Source of the DNA: Furcasterigmium furcatum
Lineage: Eukaryota; Ascomycota; Sordariomycetes; Glomerellales; Plectosphaerellaceae
NCBI GenBank assembly: GCA_001599815.1
Contig: BCIA01000001.1
Location: 1,678,934-1,742,933, forward strand
Length of the DNA: 64,000 nucleotides
Reading direction: 5' to 3'
A program made the translations under genes and the position numbers. Position 1 is the first letter of the stretch. Each line of letters opens with the position of its first letter. The notes beneath the pieces were generated by a model. That model was not told the origin of the DNA and searched no databases. It saw only the letters and a list, made by a program, of their open reading frames with translations. Below, piece by piece: positions 1 to 11,100 of the stretch.

Positions 1-136
1 TCGCGCATTTTCAAGAAACATACATTTCCAAGATAAGGGCCAAGCTGGCCAACTCATTCGGCGTCGCATCGCCAGGTCTTGGCCCGACGACCGACACCCG
101 CTGTCCTATCTACTCGTACTTTTGTCACGAAGATCC

Positions 137-1515
137 TCAGTTTGCCCTGACTCGCACCGGCCACCCGGCAATTCCCAAAGAGGACACCAGCATCATGGAG
201 CCCAGGTACAGGATCAGCGGCTCGAACCTGTTCAGCCCGTAGCCGGACTCCACGGGCCCGGCCATGAGCGGCGCGCTGATCGGGCCCGTCAAGATGTTCC
301 CGACTCCCTTGCCGAACGCCATCATGCTGAACACGGCGCCAGGGTCCTCGGACAAGATCCCGCCGAACTTGGGCCAGAGAATGACGAATCCACCCGCGAA
401 CCAACCGTAGATGATGGTAAAGGCCAGCAACGTCGGGAGCGATGACGCGAACCCCCACAGCAAGAATGCGGCTATGGCCGACACAAACGACGACATGAAG
501 ACGAGGCTGAGAGGGTTGCTGACGCGGTCCGACAGGAGACCCATGGCGATCTGTCCAAAGGTTGTCGCCAGGTTGAAGACGGACAGGATCAAGGCGCCCA
601 TCGTGCCCGACAGCCCCAGGCTCGAGGTGTATGTCGGCAGGTAAATGCCCGGGATATAGTATCCCAGGCCCTGGAACAGGTTCGAGAAGGCGAAGAAGTA
701 GAAGAGCGGCTGCTTGAAGAAGCTGACGTCTATGGCGCGGAGAGCGCCTCCATGCGCTACTGGCAGGCGGCCCTTGAGCAGCGGCAGCAGCGGCAGGACG
801 AGGATGGCCATCCCGACGGCGACGGCCCGGAGCGTTGTCTTGTGGCCGTACTTGGACAGGAGGACTTCGAGAAGGAAGGGGAACCCCACGCCGCTGAAGC
901 CGCCGCCCGCGAACATGACGCCGTACGCCAGGCCGCGGCGCTGGATGAACCACTCATTCATCATGCGGAGGACCGGGAAGTAGAGCAGGGTGAAGCCGAC
1001 GCCGTACATGACGCCCTGGGTGGCGATGAGACCATTGACGGTGGTAGCGAAGGATGCTCCGACCAGCGAAACGACGCAGGAGAGAGAGCCGATGACGATC
1101 ATGTGCCGCTGCCAGCGCTGGAATCGCTTCACCAGCGGAGTGACCAGGGGAGCGCTCAGGAAGTAGATGCTCGTGGCCAGCGTACCTACGACGGCGATGT
1201 TGTCGGTGTTTCCCTCAAACTGGGGGTGATTGGTGTAGTACTCCTGGAAGACACCGTAGGCCAGGGGGAAGCCTTGATGATGCCGCGTGTTAGTGAGCTG
1301 TCCCGCGCAGGATGTCTCTGGTGTTGCTACGCACCCCAGAGCAGGGCTTCAATGACGAAAGCTCCGAGAAGAAACTTCCATGCTGCCAGTCCTCGATCGG
1401 GCGACTCCAGGGTCTGGACGAGGGACTCGGCCTCCTCCCGGTCCTCCTCCTCGGCGGCCGTGGAGCGGTTGGTGGCGAAGACTTGCAACTCGGCGGACAT
1501 GCTGGCTGGCGACAA
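137..1515 (-). CDS. MFS transporter, monocarboxylate (MCT)-like
   Basis: Two exons, 1515..1335 and 1272..137, joined across a 62-nt intron (donor GTGCGT, branch-like CTAAC, acceptor CAAG); the join restores LLWG-FPLAYGVF. The 438-aa product has a soluble, acidic N-terminus of about 40 residues followed by a chain of hydrophobic helices consistent with 12 TM segments. The second half carries FNLATTFGQIAMGLLSDR, the MFS loop-8/9 type motif found in fungal monocarboxylate-permease-like proteins. Expected role: proton-coupled uptake or export of a monocarboxylate or similar small acid at the plasma membrane; the substrate cannot be read from sequence. It is divergent from the cupin gene, sharing the interval 1516-2172. 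The stop lies soon after the last helix, giving a very short C-terminal tail. Confidence 0.85.
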
Positions 1516-2172
1516 TCAGCCTGAGATGCACTGATGATGTATAAGGTCCGGCCGTCTTTGTCCACGATGCGGCTGCTTCGAGAAGGTTTTTATGTGACGC
1601 CTTCTCCCCACGTTTGACCTACAGGGCGTAGATATGACTAAAAGCAGCTCCATCCGATGGAGCTTGAACCGGTCTCGGGCGGCGTTTGCATCACGACCCG
1701 CCCGATCTCGGGCCGCCCGCTTTCGAAAGAGTCACTTCCTCCTCCGCATCGTCGTTCCGTCTCGGGGTAGAAAACCCCACAGGAATTACGGTTTTGAGGG
1801 GGATTAGCGGACCAAGGTCTTTGACGGGAATGGTGAAAATGGACCACGAGCCACTCTCTTCGAGCGGCACCTCTCTCATGATCCGATCTGAACTGACTGG
1901 GCTCTCCAGCCTCAGTACTAGGCATTCGGACATTAACTCTTTGGGTCCATTAACTCGATGTGTGCGAGGATCATTCACGGCTTCGAGCGGCTTCCACACC
2001 GGGAGCCGTCCCGGGTGGTGTGGGTGATGCGGGCCAGATTTACGTATAAGTCATAGCCCGGCTGGAGCTCCGATCCTTCGACCCCTCACCTTCATCCCAC
2101 GTTCCTGGCCACAGGCTTATCTCAAGCAACATTATTGTATCTACGTGTAACATTATCGTCTAATACTGTACC
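1516..2172. other. Divergent intergenic region (MFS transporter / cupin)
   Basis: About 650 bp between two divergently transcribed genes, so it must hold both promoters. No long convincing coding frame, repeat or RNA gene is seen. The cupin start is in a CCATGG context. Confidence 0.6.
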
Positions 2173-2856
2173 ATGGTTGAGATTCGAACGTATCACCTCG
2201 TCCCCACGGGTCTCATCCCAAACTCACCGCGGCCACTGCTGCACTACAAGAACGCCCTGCCCACGGCATCGGACACGGCCCGCTGCCGCCCAGCAGACGT
2301 CTGGGCCCTCTTCACCGAGAATGGATGGCGAGTTTCGTGGATCTTCCGCTACGGATGGACGCAGTCGTCCCACTACCACTCCCAGGCGCACGAGTGCATG
2401 GCCATCCTGTCGGGGACCGCGACCATCCGGTTCGGGGTGGCGGACACCTCGGACGATCTCCGCGAGAACACGACCGGCTCCGCGTGGGAGGACGGCGGGG
2501 TGGAGCTGGAGGCGAAGGCCGGAGACGTCTTCGTCATCCCGGCGGGCGTCGCGCACAAGACGTACAACACGAAGCCCGAGGCTGAGTTCGCCCTCCTGAC
2601 GCCCGGCAGGGGCCGCGCCATCGAGGCCGAGGACCCGGCGGAGGTGCTTGCCGGGATCGAACTGACGGGGTTCACGATGCTGGGGGCGTATGCCGACGGG
2701 GAATGGGACTTTGTCAAGAGCGGCGGCGACTTTGAGCAGGTGTGGTCGGTCCCGAAGCCGAAGAGCGATCCGGTGTTTGGGAAGGGCGAGCAGGGGCTGT
2801 GTAAGTTGTGGCCGGGGACGGATCGCGAAGCTGACGTTGAGGTGATAGCTCTCTGA
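2173..2856 (+). CDS. Cupin-domain protein (YjlB-like)
   Basis: Intronless, 227 aa, starting in a CCATGG context. A single cupin fold is indicated by motif 1 around H67, H69, H73 and E74 (SHYHSQAHE) and motif 2 around residues 117-128 (GDVFVIPAGVAHK), with H128 as the last probable metal ligand. An N-terminal segment of about 60 residues precedes the barrel, as in the YjlB group of cupins found in bacteria and fungi. Function is unknown for this group; a metal-dependent small-molecule enzyme or sugar-binding role is possible. The gene is divergent from an MCT-like transporter, which could supply or remove its substrate, but nothing in the sequence proves a link. Confidence 0.85.
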   Translation: MVEIRTYHLVPTGLIPNSPRPLLHYKNALPTASDTARCRPADVWALFTENGWRVSWIFRYGWTQSSHYHSQAHECMAILSGTATIRFGVADTSDDLRENTTGSAWEDGGVELEAKAGDVFVIPAGVAHKTYNTKPEAEFALLTPGRGRAIEAEDPAEVLAGIELTGFTMLGAYADGEWDFVKSGGDFEQVWSVPKPKSDPVFGKGEQGLCKLWPGTDREADVEVIAL

Positions 2857-3014
2857 GGCGTGGCATTTGGTGGTTTTGGGACAGGTTCCCCCCGATTTCT
2901 TGAAGCAATGAATGTACGGTATCATGAGCATTGCTTCGTGGTGGAAGAAATGTACATGCATCAACAGGAGAGACGCGCCTGTAATTCAATGGAACATACA
3001 CCCAGCCATGGTAT

Positions 3015-4118
3015 TCAGATACGTTCCGGTGCTCGATGGGAGACGGTCCCCGGCCTCCAGAGCAGTCTCCAGTCATCCTCCAGCAATGTCCACCACAGGC
3101 CTGGTATCAGCAGTCCGCATTCGGGCTCACCGTCATCTCGCAGCTTCTGCAACACGGACTCGTCCCACATGCCCACGTTCTTCCGCCGCTCGATGGTGGC
3201 GTGGACCCAGGCCTCAAACTCCCACCGATGTGCGAAGGTGAGGAGAGGCCAGAGCAGATCCGGGTTCGGCAAGCGACAGAAGGAGTCCGTTAGGTTGATG
3301 AGGTGGCGAAACTCGCCGTCGACCTGGATCTCAATCTCCCCGATGCCCTGGTAGAGGATCTTGCTGTCCTGGTGGTCCTGGCTGCCCTGCAGGAAGGTCA
3401 CAATCCATCGATGAAGCTCATCCGCTGCCGGATCGATGACGGATCCCTCGCAGTACGCCATGTTGACGGGGGCGCCTGGTCCAGCGACAAGGGGGCCGCT
3501 GGGGCGCTGGAAGTCGAAGATGAACCGCTCGACGGAATAACTAGCCTCGTAATCCAGGCGGCTGACAGTCGTGGCCCCCGGGCCGTGCTGTAGAAAATTG
3601 GCGAAGAACAGCCGATACGTCGAGGACATGAAGAACGCTTGGAATCTCCCGGTCCCGTCGCCCACAGGGACCAGCCCGGCCCTTCCCTCCGCGCCGCCGT
3701 CGAACAGACGCAGCTGGGCGTGTATTGTCTTCATGTGCTGCCTCTTCGCCGGCACACACAGCCAGGAGATCCACATGCCCGGGCCGGAGTACATGTGGTT
3801 CGAGTCCATTATGTCGAGCTCATAGGTGAAGTTGCCCGCGGCCAGCAAGTCCTGCACTTCCTCGTGAAGCTGCTTGTTCACGAGGAGCAGCGCGAGGGTG
3901 GTGTTCCCCGGCCCGTAGGCCCTGGTGCGCTGGCAGACGACCGAGCTCGCGTCCAGGTAGGGTGTGCCATCTTTCGTGCCGCTCACGGCCAGGCGTTCCC
4001 ACTCGTGGTGGCCGTCGCGGTGATATTGAGGCGACGGGGGGCACGTGGCCGGCGTAAAGGCAACGAGTTTGAGGATCTCATCGCGCAACTCGCGGGGAAG
4101 ACCGAGGAGGTTGGCCAT
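3015..4118 (-). CDS. F-box-like / hypothetical protein
   Basis: Intronless, 367 aa. The N-terminus reads LLGLPRELRDEILKLV (residues 4-19), the LPxELRxxIL pattern with which fungal F-box-like and 2EXR proteins begin. The rest contains a conserved-looking LLLVNKQLHEEVQDLL segment near residue 80, a typical second element of this fungal family (return to a parental structure in which LLxVNRQIxxEA follows the F-box-like start). No enzymatic motif is visible. If it is a true F-box protein it would be a substrate adaptor of an SCF ubiquitin ligase; equally it may belong to the large set of uncharacterised fungal proteins with this N-terminus. It is divergent from the regulator at 4650. Confidence 0.75.
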   Translation of the reverse strand: MANLLGLPRELRDEILKLVAFTPATCPPSPQYHRDGHHEWERLAVSGTKDGTPYLDASSVVCQRTRAYGPGNTTLALLLVNKQLHEEVQDLLAAGNFTYELDIMDSNHMYSGPGMWISWLCVPAKRQHMKTIHAQLRLFDGGAEGRAGLVPVGDGTGRFQAFFMSSTYRLFFANFLQHGPGATTVSRLDYEASYSVERFIFDFQRPSGPLVAGPGAPVNMAYCEGSVIDPAADELHRWIVTFLQGSQDHQDSKILYQGIGEIEIQVDGEFRHLINLTDSFCRLPNPDLLWPLLTFAHRWEFEAWVHATIERRKNVGMWDESVLQKLRDDGEPECGLLIPGLWWTLLEDDWRLLWRPGTVSHRAPERI

Positions 4119-4649
4119 GCCGGCAGCAGAGCGGGATGGGCATTCGGCTCGCCTCGGAGCAATTCAGAGGCCGGCCCTTGCCAATGTCCGGTCTTTTCGG
4201 CCCAGTCTAGAGGTTGATGTACAGTGAGAGGCGTGGGATGGCTCCGTCGTGGGCGGACAATGGCGGGGCAACATCTTGGGGGACGAATGTGGAGAAGATT
4301 GGCAGCAGCATCATCCCTGCTCCTTATCTGATGGTGCCAGGCTGTGGCCAGCCGGCGGACACGGGGACTCCGATTGTTGGAGGCACATTCAAGATTCAGG
4401 GCTGGAGTTCATCCGCAATGTCAGATCGATTGATCACCGGCTTAGGTCTCGCACATACTAGGAGTTTATGAGAGTATGTAATGACGTTGACTGTGTTGGA
4501 GCGTCTGATGAGCTGTGAGAAAGACGGGGTTAAATATCCGGACTTAAGGCTCACCGTCGGTCGCTGTCACTAACACCGACAGCGACATCCGTTATGTACG
4601 TCTCCCAGCCGAACCCGAAATCCAGAGGTAAGCCGGCCGCAAATACGAC
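4119..4649. other. Divergent intergenic region with a short inverted repeat
   Basis: Shared 5' region of the F-box-like gene (minus) and the PF11951-type regulator (plus). It contains a 9-bp inverted repeat, GTCGCTGTC at 4560-4568 and GACAGCGAC at 4578-4586, with a 9-nt spacer, about 65 bp before the regulator start; it could be a dyad operator site but this is not demonstrated. Confidence 0.5.
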
Positions 4650-6304
4650 ATGGCTTTCGAATTCGTCGATCACAACACTGGCATCACCGATGACTCACGG
4701 CGGCGCATCCGGCGACAGGCAGCGAAAGGGCACAACGCTGGTCGGACTCTCGCGAGGGTTCCGCAAAACAGGAATCTGCACTTGAGGCCGGGCGCCTTGC
4801 TCGAGAAGGGTGCAGACGGCGATCGCACGCTTACTGCTGGCAGATTTCCCAGAACAGGCGAATATGCGCGCTCCGTGGAGGTCTCCCAGCGAGTGGGGGA
4901 CAGCTTCGGATGCATGATGCTCCCACCGCATCTGGTGGCTCAGTCCAGAAGCGTGATCCAGAGAGGTGAATACGAAAAAGGATGCGAACAGGGAGGCAGA
5001 AGCTGACGCTGTGCTAGTTTGCTGGATCATGACCAATCCCTTCTGCCAATTCGCCCTGCAGAGAGCCCTGTCGCCGAAAGCCATCGCTCCCTCGCCATGG
5101 TGGGTTGAGATGATGTTTGTCGATGAGGCCTGTCAGTCTTCCTCTGAGACGACTCCTTCTCTGGAGACCAAGCTTTTTAACAGGAGTGCTAGATTACCAC
5201 GCCATAGCGGCCGCATGTCTTGTTGCCTTCAACAACGCGTCCGCCTCGCACGGGGACACCGCAGTCGTGTACCGGCACTGCGACCAAATGCTGCACCTGC
5301 TCAACGAAAAGTTGTCAGGCAATGATGCGGTTTCTGATGCGACAATCGCAACGGTCGTCATGGCCTCGCAGTATGAGAGGTATCGGGGCTCGTACTCGAA
5401 CGGGAGTGCGCACCTGGACGGGCTGGAGAGGATGATCGGCTTGCGAGGCGGCATTCGGGTGTTGGCTCGGCAGACGGCTCCTCTGGCCTATAAAATGTTT
5501 CGGTGAGCTCTCTAATTCCCGTACTAAGGATGCAAGGACGACTGACGGTGGGATGCTTCGTGTAGGGCCGACTTGGAGTACTCCCTTCATCTTGGCACTC
5601 GGACACGTCTCGATCTCTCCGACGTTCTCTTCGCCATCGACACCAGCGATTCCCTGAAGCCTCTTGTCGGCACTGGATTGGAAAACATCTGTCGTGGACT
5701 CGGAGAGCAACTTGTCCCTTCAGAATCCAACTCTCCGCTGCGAGTGTTGCAGGCGGAGGTGATGGCCCTCGCGACTCTACTCAATGATGCCGACGCTGGT
5801 CGTCGACCAAAGCTGGCCATACACGGCCTTCACCACGCCTTCCTCGCTGTGGGATACCGCCTGGCTGAAATCAGACCGCTGGGAGATTCTGCGTACCTAA
5901 ACGCCGCTGATGAAGCGCTGTACGCTGGCTTGGCTTGCACCGTTGCAAAGTTGCTGCCTGGGCTGGACGGGAAGGGCGCCCAGCTCCCGCTGATGGCCGG
6001 GATCGTTCAGTCACTTTGGGACAGTGGAATCACACACGTCTCTGGAGATGAGCAGATGCAATCAGTCCTGCTCTGGGTACTGTTTGCGGCCAATTCGACG
6101 GGCATCTTCGATGACGCCCCTGGCCATGACTGGAGGCTTCACCGAGCAAAGGAAACGATAGATGTGCTGAGATTGGATAGCTGGGAAGCAGCTCAACAGG
6201 TGCTGGATGAGTTCCCATGGGTGCACTGCCTTCAGGATACGGCCGGCGTCGCTTTGTGGGCCGGGGTTGAGGATACCCGGCTTAGGCTATGTCGGGAAGG
6301 ATGA
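4650..6304 (+). CDS. Fungal transcription factor-like protein (PF11951 type, no Zn cluster seen)
   Basis: Four exons: 4650-4965, 5018-5131, 5187-5502 and 5566-6304, with introns of 52, 55 and 63 nt; lengths sum to 1485 nt, an exact 494-aa frame. The N-terminus MAFEFVDHN...RRRIRRQAAKG is the start seen in many Sordariomycete proteins with a fungal-specific transcription factor domain but lacking the zinc cluster. Central segments WWVEMMFVDEA, YHAIAAACLVAFNNAS and LNEKLSG..ATIATVVMAS..ERYRGS, and then MIGLRGGIRVL..KMFRADLEYSLHLG, follow the order of this family. Intron 2 has a weak donor (GTCAGT) and was chosen because the alternative acceptor 3 nt earlier creates a stop. Presumed nuclear regulator; target unknown. 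Confidence 0.75.
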
Positions 6305-6612
6305 GAAGGATGGCGTGACGAGGATGAATGCGTGTATTTGTAAGTTGACAGGGGGTTCATAACATATACAATGGAACACACTAGGTGAATAGTCTGTGTC
6401 GCGGTTTACACTTCACACAACTCCACCATAGGCCACGGATGCGGCGGCTCCAAGTTCTCGGTTTGTCAGGTTGTGTTTGGGTTTTGGAAACTGGACTTGA
6501 CAGACAACTGAAGGCTATCAAGGTGTCTGGATGCAAAACCCACACCGATGCTAGTGTTTTATTCTCTCACGAAACATGATTTCTTGGTGCTGCCTAACGG
6601 CGGGATTCAGAT

Positions 6613-6620
6613 TCCGCGGG
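6613..6620. promoter_or_regulatory. PDRE-like CCGCGG site 1
   Basis: TCCGCGGG, an everted CGG pair of the type bound by Zn2Cys6 dimers and one base off the yeast pleiotropic drug response element TCCGCGGA. It is 1.5 kb before the ABC-G pump start, so function is speculative. Confidence 0.3.
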
Positions 6621-6769
6621 CTGTTGAGAGGGGCACATTCGTCAGGGTCTCAGCCCATACAATATCGGTATGAAATTTTCTGACGAGTTAAATTCTATCT
6701 GCCAACGCACAGGTTTGATATAAATACCGTCTGAGTTCATTGATTCAGTTCTATTGATATCGGGGACTC

Positions 6770-6777
6770 TCCGCGGA
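6770..6777. promoter_or_regulatory. PDRE-like CCGCGG site 2 (exact TCCGCGGA)
   Basis: Exact match to the yeast Pdr1/Pdr3 element TCCGCGGA, 150 bp from a near copy and about 1.35 kb upstream of a PDR-type ABC transporter. An 8-bp match is expected by chance now and then; position and pairing are what make it notable. Confidence 0.35.
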
Positions 6778-8129
6778 CTGCTTGGTAAATCTAACTTCAA
6801 TAATTCTCGTCAATTTCTCCGTTTCTCCGCACCACGGTGGAGACGTTGCGTGGACTGTGCGCAATCACATTATTAATATGAATGTTGTTGTCTCAGGACG
6901 AGGATTGTTTCTGCCCTGAAAGCCAACGTGCGAATCTCAGCCCGGAGCTGCGGCACGCGTGGCCCGATCCGATCACCCAAAACAATACGCTGTACGAATC
7001 TCAACAGTTTGAGATCCCTTCAGTCCAGCCAGACCAGGGGTTCATAATCCCTTCCTCCACGGAGGTGGGGGGCAGCCTCCGAGCGCATGCCGGCAATCAG
7101 GCAGCTCGGAGCTGGGCCGTCCCTTGTTCCAGGAGTGCAGTGAGGGACCACTCAGAGTGCGGGCGGAGCACACAATAAGAAGATGGTGCTCCTCAGGGAT
7201 TGGGGGGAATTGTCAGCGCCAAGGCGTCTGTGAACTCTGAGCATTAGTGAGCAACGCACGTTTTGAGGGGCACCCATCTCCCTGGATCCAGAATCTCACC
7301 CTTATCAGACCTGCATTAATAATGTCGTTGATGGCTAGCGAGGAGAGCCAGCAGCTCACCGTGGGGCCCTCACCGGACATACAGGGCTTTCCGGTATCTA
7401 TGTGCTTATTGCCTGTGGTTCATGAATGTTCCAAATGGAACCCAGCGGTGGGTAGTTGGAATAGTAGGTGAAGAATCTGACAGGACGCTCCATGTGGCTC
7501 GCGAATACGCCCAAGCTAGGCCTCGATCTAGTAGCGCCCGCCGACGTCATGTCCCGTCGAGAGGGTTTAATGGTGTGAAGACGAGTGAGAATTCTGACGT
7601 TCACCAGCGGGCGTCGCGGCACACGTCTCGCACCGTCGTATCGGATCCCGCATCGCCCCCTTCCGGCGTGAATCATTCTGTTGGGTCCAAGCATGTGGCT
7701 TACCAACCCTACTTCCATCCGACCCTGTCTTCCTGCGATATGCCCGTTTTCGAACAGTGCAGGCTCCGCTTCTTCGAGATGTTTTGCGGGCGACCTCAAT
7801 GGATCGGCCGGCCGCTACTGGGATAGACGACGCCATGCTGATGGAGTTAGCCCGATTCGGTGAGCACGTTTAAATCCGATTAATAAGTCCGGGGGTCCAT
7901 GGATGGCTTATATCATACAGACGAAATGGTGAAAAACACGGCGCTGCCCCTGAAGAATTTAAAGTCAATTGGACCAAGGAGCTAGAATTCGCTGTCCTCA
8001 TCCCAGACGCTTTTCTCCCCGTCCTGACGCCCCTTTCTTGGCTCACGACAAAAAGCAGGGGACCGAGCCCGGCGAGAATTTCACACACGGCATAGAACTT
8101 CATAATCTCACAGTAACAAGTTGCCCATC

Positions 8130-11100
8130 ATGTGGAGCGCAGCACCCGCCGAGGACGCCCTTCGGCGGACAGAATCGATCCATGGCAACCGCCTCGCCAC
8201 CGACAACAACAGACCCGAGAGGGCACCTCGCGATGACAGCGACGAGGACCAGGAGGGTACCTGGGGAGAGCGCGATGCCGGAGACGTCAACGAGAACGAT
8301 GCCATGGCTCAGTATGAGGAGCTGCGACAAGACCTCGTACACCTCCACAAGACGAGGACGCAGGATTCTCGGGCCAGCAGGCCGTTCACCGCCCGCAGCA
8401 GGCGGAGCTTTGTTTCAGCAACAAGATCGGCATCACGACGACAACGGAGTCGAGTGACACCGGACGACGAGGATGTCGAGGCCGGTGAGGGAGGAGGTGA
8501 CTCGGACGAAGAGTTTCAGCTGGGAGACTTCATCCAGGGCGGCAAGTTTGAGAAGCGAGACGAGGCCGGATCGGTCAAGAAGGTCGGTGTCGTCTACGAG
8601 AACCTGACAGTCAAGGGCGTCAACATGACGAGGTCCTTCGTCAGGACAGTCCCCGACGCCGTCCTAGGAACATTCGGCCCGGACTTGTATCACCTCCTGT
8701 CTCGATTCATCCCCGCCCTGCGCTTTCGGAAACCGGAAACCCGCGACCTCATCCACGATTTCACTGGCGTCGTTCGCGATGGCGAGATGATGCTCGTCCT
8801 CGGCCGGCCAGGCGCCGGCTGCAGCACGTTCCTCAAGGCCATCAGCAACGAGCGCGAGTCTTTTGTCGCCGTCGAAGGCGACGTCTCATATGGAGGCATC
8901 ATGGCCGACAAGCAACAGAAGATGTACCGTGGAGAGATCAACTACAACGGCGAAGACGACATTCACTTTGCGTCGCTGAGCGTCTGGCAGACCCTGACCT
9001 TTGCCCTGCTCAACAAGACGAAGAAGTCTGAAAGCGGCGACATCCCGATCGTGGTCAACGCGTTGATGAAGATGTTCGGCATCAGCCACACCAAGCACAC
9101 CCAGGTCGGTGACGACTTCGTGCGCGGTGTCTCTGGTGGCGAGAGGAAGCGTGTGTCTATTGCCGAGACTCTTGCTTCCAAGTCTACCGTCATGACCTGG
9201 GACAACTCAACCAGGGGCTTGGATGCCTCTACGGCACTGGACTATGCCAGGTCGCTCCGCATCATGACGGATATTAGCAACCGCACCACGCTGGTCACGC
9301 TCTACCAAGCGGGCGAGGGCATCTACGAGACCATGGACAAGGTGCTGGTCATCGACCAGGGCAGGCAGATCTTCTCTGGACCGGCATCCAAGGCCAAGCA
9401 GTACTTCATTGACCTAGGCTTCGAGTGCCCCGAGAGGCAAACGACCGCCGACTTCTTGACGGCGGTTACCGACCCCGTCGAGCGACGATTCCGCCCCGGA
9501 TTCGAGGACAAGGCCCCGAAGACCCCAGAGGAGCTGGAGCAGGCGTTCCGCAACTCGCCCAACTACCAGGAACTTCTGGAAGACGTCGCCGACTACAAGA
9601 GGCATCTTGAGGAGACGGACCACCAAGACGCCAAGAGGTTCGAGGGCGCCGTTCAGGATGCCAAGTCCAAGCACGTCTCGGAGACTTCGCCTTACACAAT
9701 CTCGTTCTTGCGCCAGATTTGGGTCAGCTTCAAGCGTGAGGGATGGCTGTTCCTCGGCGATACGACCGCCCTCTGGACCAAGTTCTTCATCATCATCGCA
9801 AACGGTTTCATCGTCGGCTCTCTCTTCTACGGACAACCCAACGACACTGCTGGCGCCTTCACTCGCGGCGGCGCCGTCTTCTTCTCCATCGTTTTCCTTG
9901 GCTGGCTGCAGTTGTCTGAGCTCATGAAGGCTGTCTCTGGCCGGGCGGTGATCAGCCGCCATCGCGGCTACGCATTCTACCGCCCGTCGGCCGTCTCGGC
10001 CGCTCGTGTGCTGCTCGACTTCCCGGTTATCGCCGTCTACACCGCCATCTTCGGGTTGATCATGTACTTCATGACCGGCCTCGACGTGGATGCCGGCAAG
10101 TTCTGGATTTACATGCTCTTCGTCTACACCACCACCATCATGGTCACAGCCTTGTACCGCATGTTCGCCAGCTTGTCGCCCGACATCAACACTGCCGTGC
10201 GGTTCTCGGGTATCTCACTCAACGTCCTGATCATCTTCACCGGATACGTCATCCCGAGGCCCCAGCTCCTCAAGGACTACATCTGGTTTGGCTGGCTGTA
10301 CTGGATCAACCCTCTGAGTTACTCCTTCGAGGGTGTCCTGAGCAACGAGTTCTCGGGGCTCGAGCTGCCCTGCTCCCCCTCTCAGCTCGTCCCTCAAGGA
10401 CCCGGCGTCCAGCCCGAGTTCCAGGGCTGCGCGTTCGGCGGCGCTGCGATTAACGCCCAGACGGTTTCCGGCGATGATTACCTCGCGACAACGTACAACT
10501 ACAGCCGCTCGAACTTGTGGCGCAACTGGGCTGTCCTGATCGCTTTCTCCGTTTTGTATGTCCTCGTCACGATCATCGCTACGGAGGTTGTCAGCTTCGC
10601 GCGGCAGGGTGGCGGCGTGCTCATCTTCAAGAAGAGCCGCAAGTCGAAGGCCCAGGCGAAGGAGGAGAGCAGTCCCGCCGACGAGGAGAAGGGCGCCAAG
10701 GTGAACAACAGTGCCGATTCCTCCCAGACTCAGGTCGCCAGTGGATCGGGCGATGCCGAGGAGGAGGCCCTCGAGCAGATCACCAAGAGCGATTCCATCT
10801 TCACCTGGCAGAACCTGGAGTACACGGTGCCGTACCTCGGCGGCGAGAAGAAGCTGCTTAACAACGTCAGCGGCTACGCCAAGCCTGGAGTGATGGTTGC
10901 GCTGATGGGCGCTTCGGGAGCTGGAAAGACGACTCTCCTGAACACGCTGTCGCAGCGCCAAACTGTCGGCGTTGTCACCGGTGACATGAAGGTCGATGGG
11001 CGTTCTCTTGGAACAGACTTCCAGCGCAACACCGGTTTCTGTCTGCAAGGAGACATCCACGACAGCACGCAGACGGTTCGCGAGGCCCTCGAGTTCTCCG

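Larger units (their letters stand above)
6305..8129. other. Gene-free region upstream of the PDR pump
   Basis: About 1.8 kb, clearly more AT-rich than the genes around it between 6.3 and 6.9 kb. Open frames here are short and have no recognisable domain or splice continuity. It holds two CCGCGG-cored sites (listed separately). I see no RNA gene or repeat. Confidence 0.5.

Noticed and set aside
8121..8129. Upstream extension of the ABC-G pump to a TTG codon
   Set aside because: TTG is not a normal nuclear start in fungi; the ATG three codons later (8130) is used.
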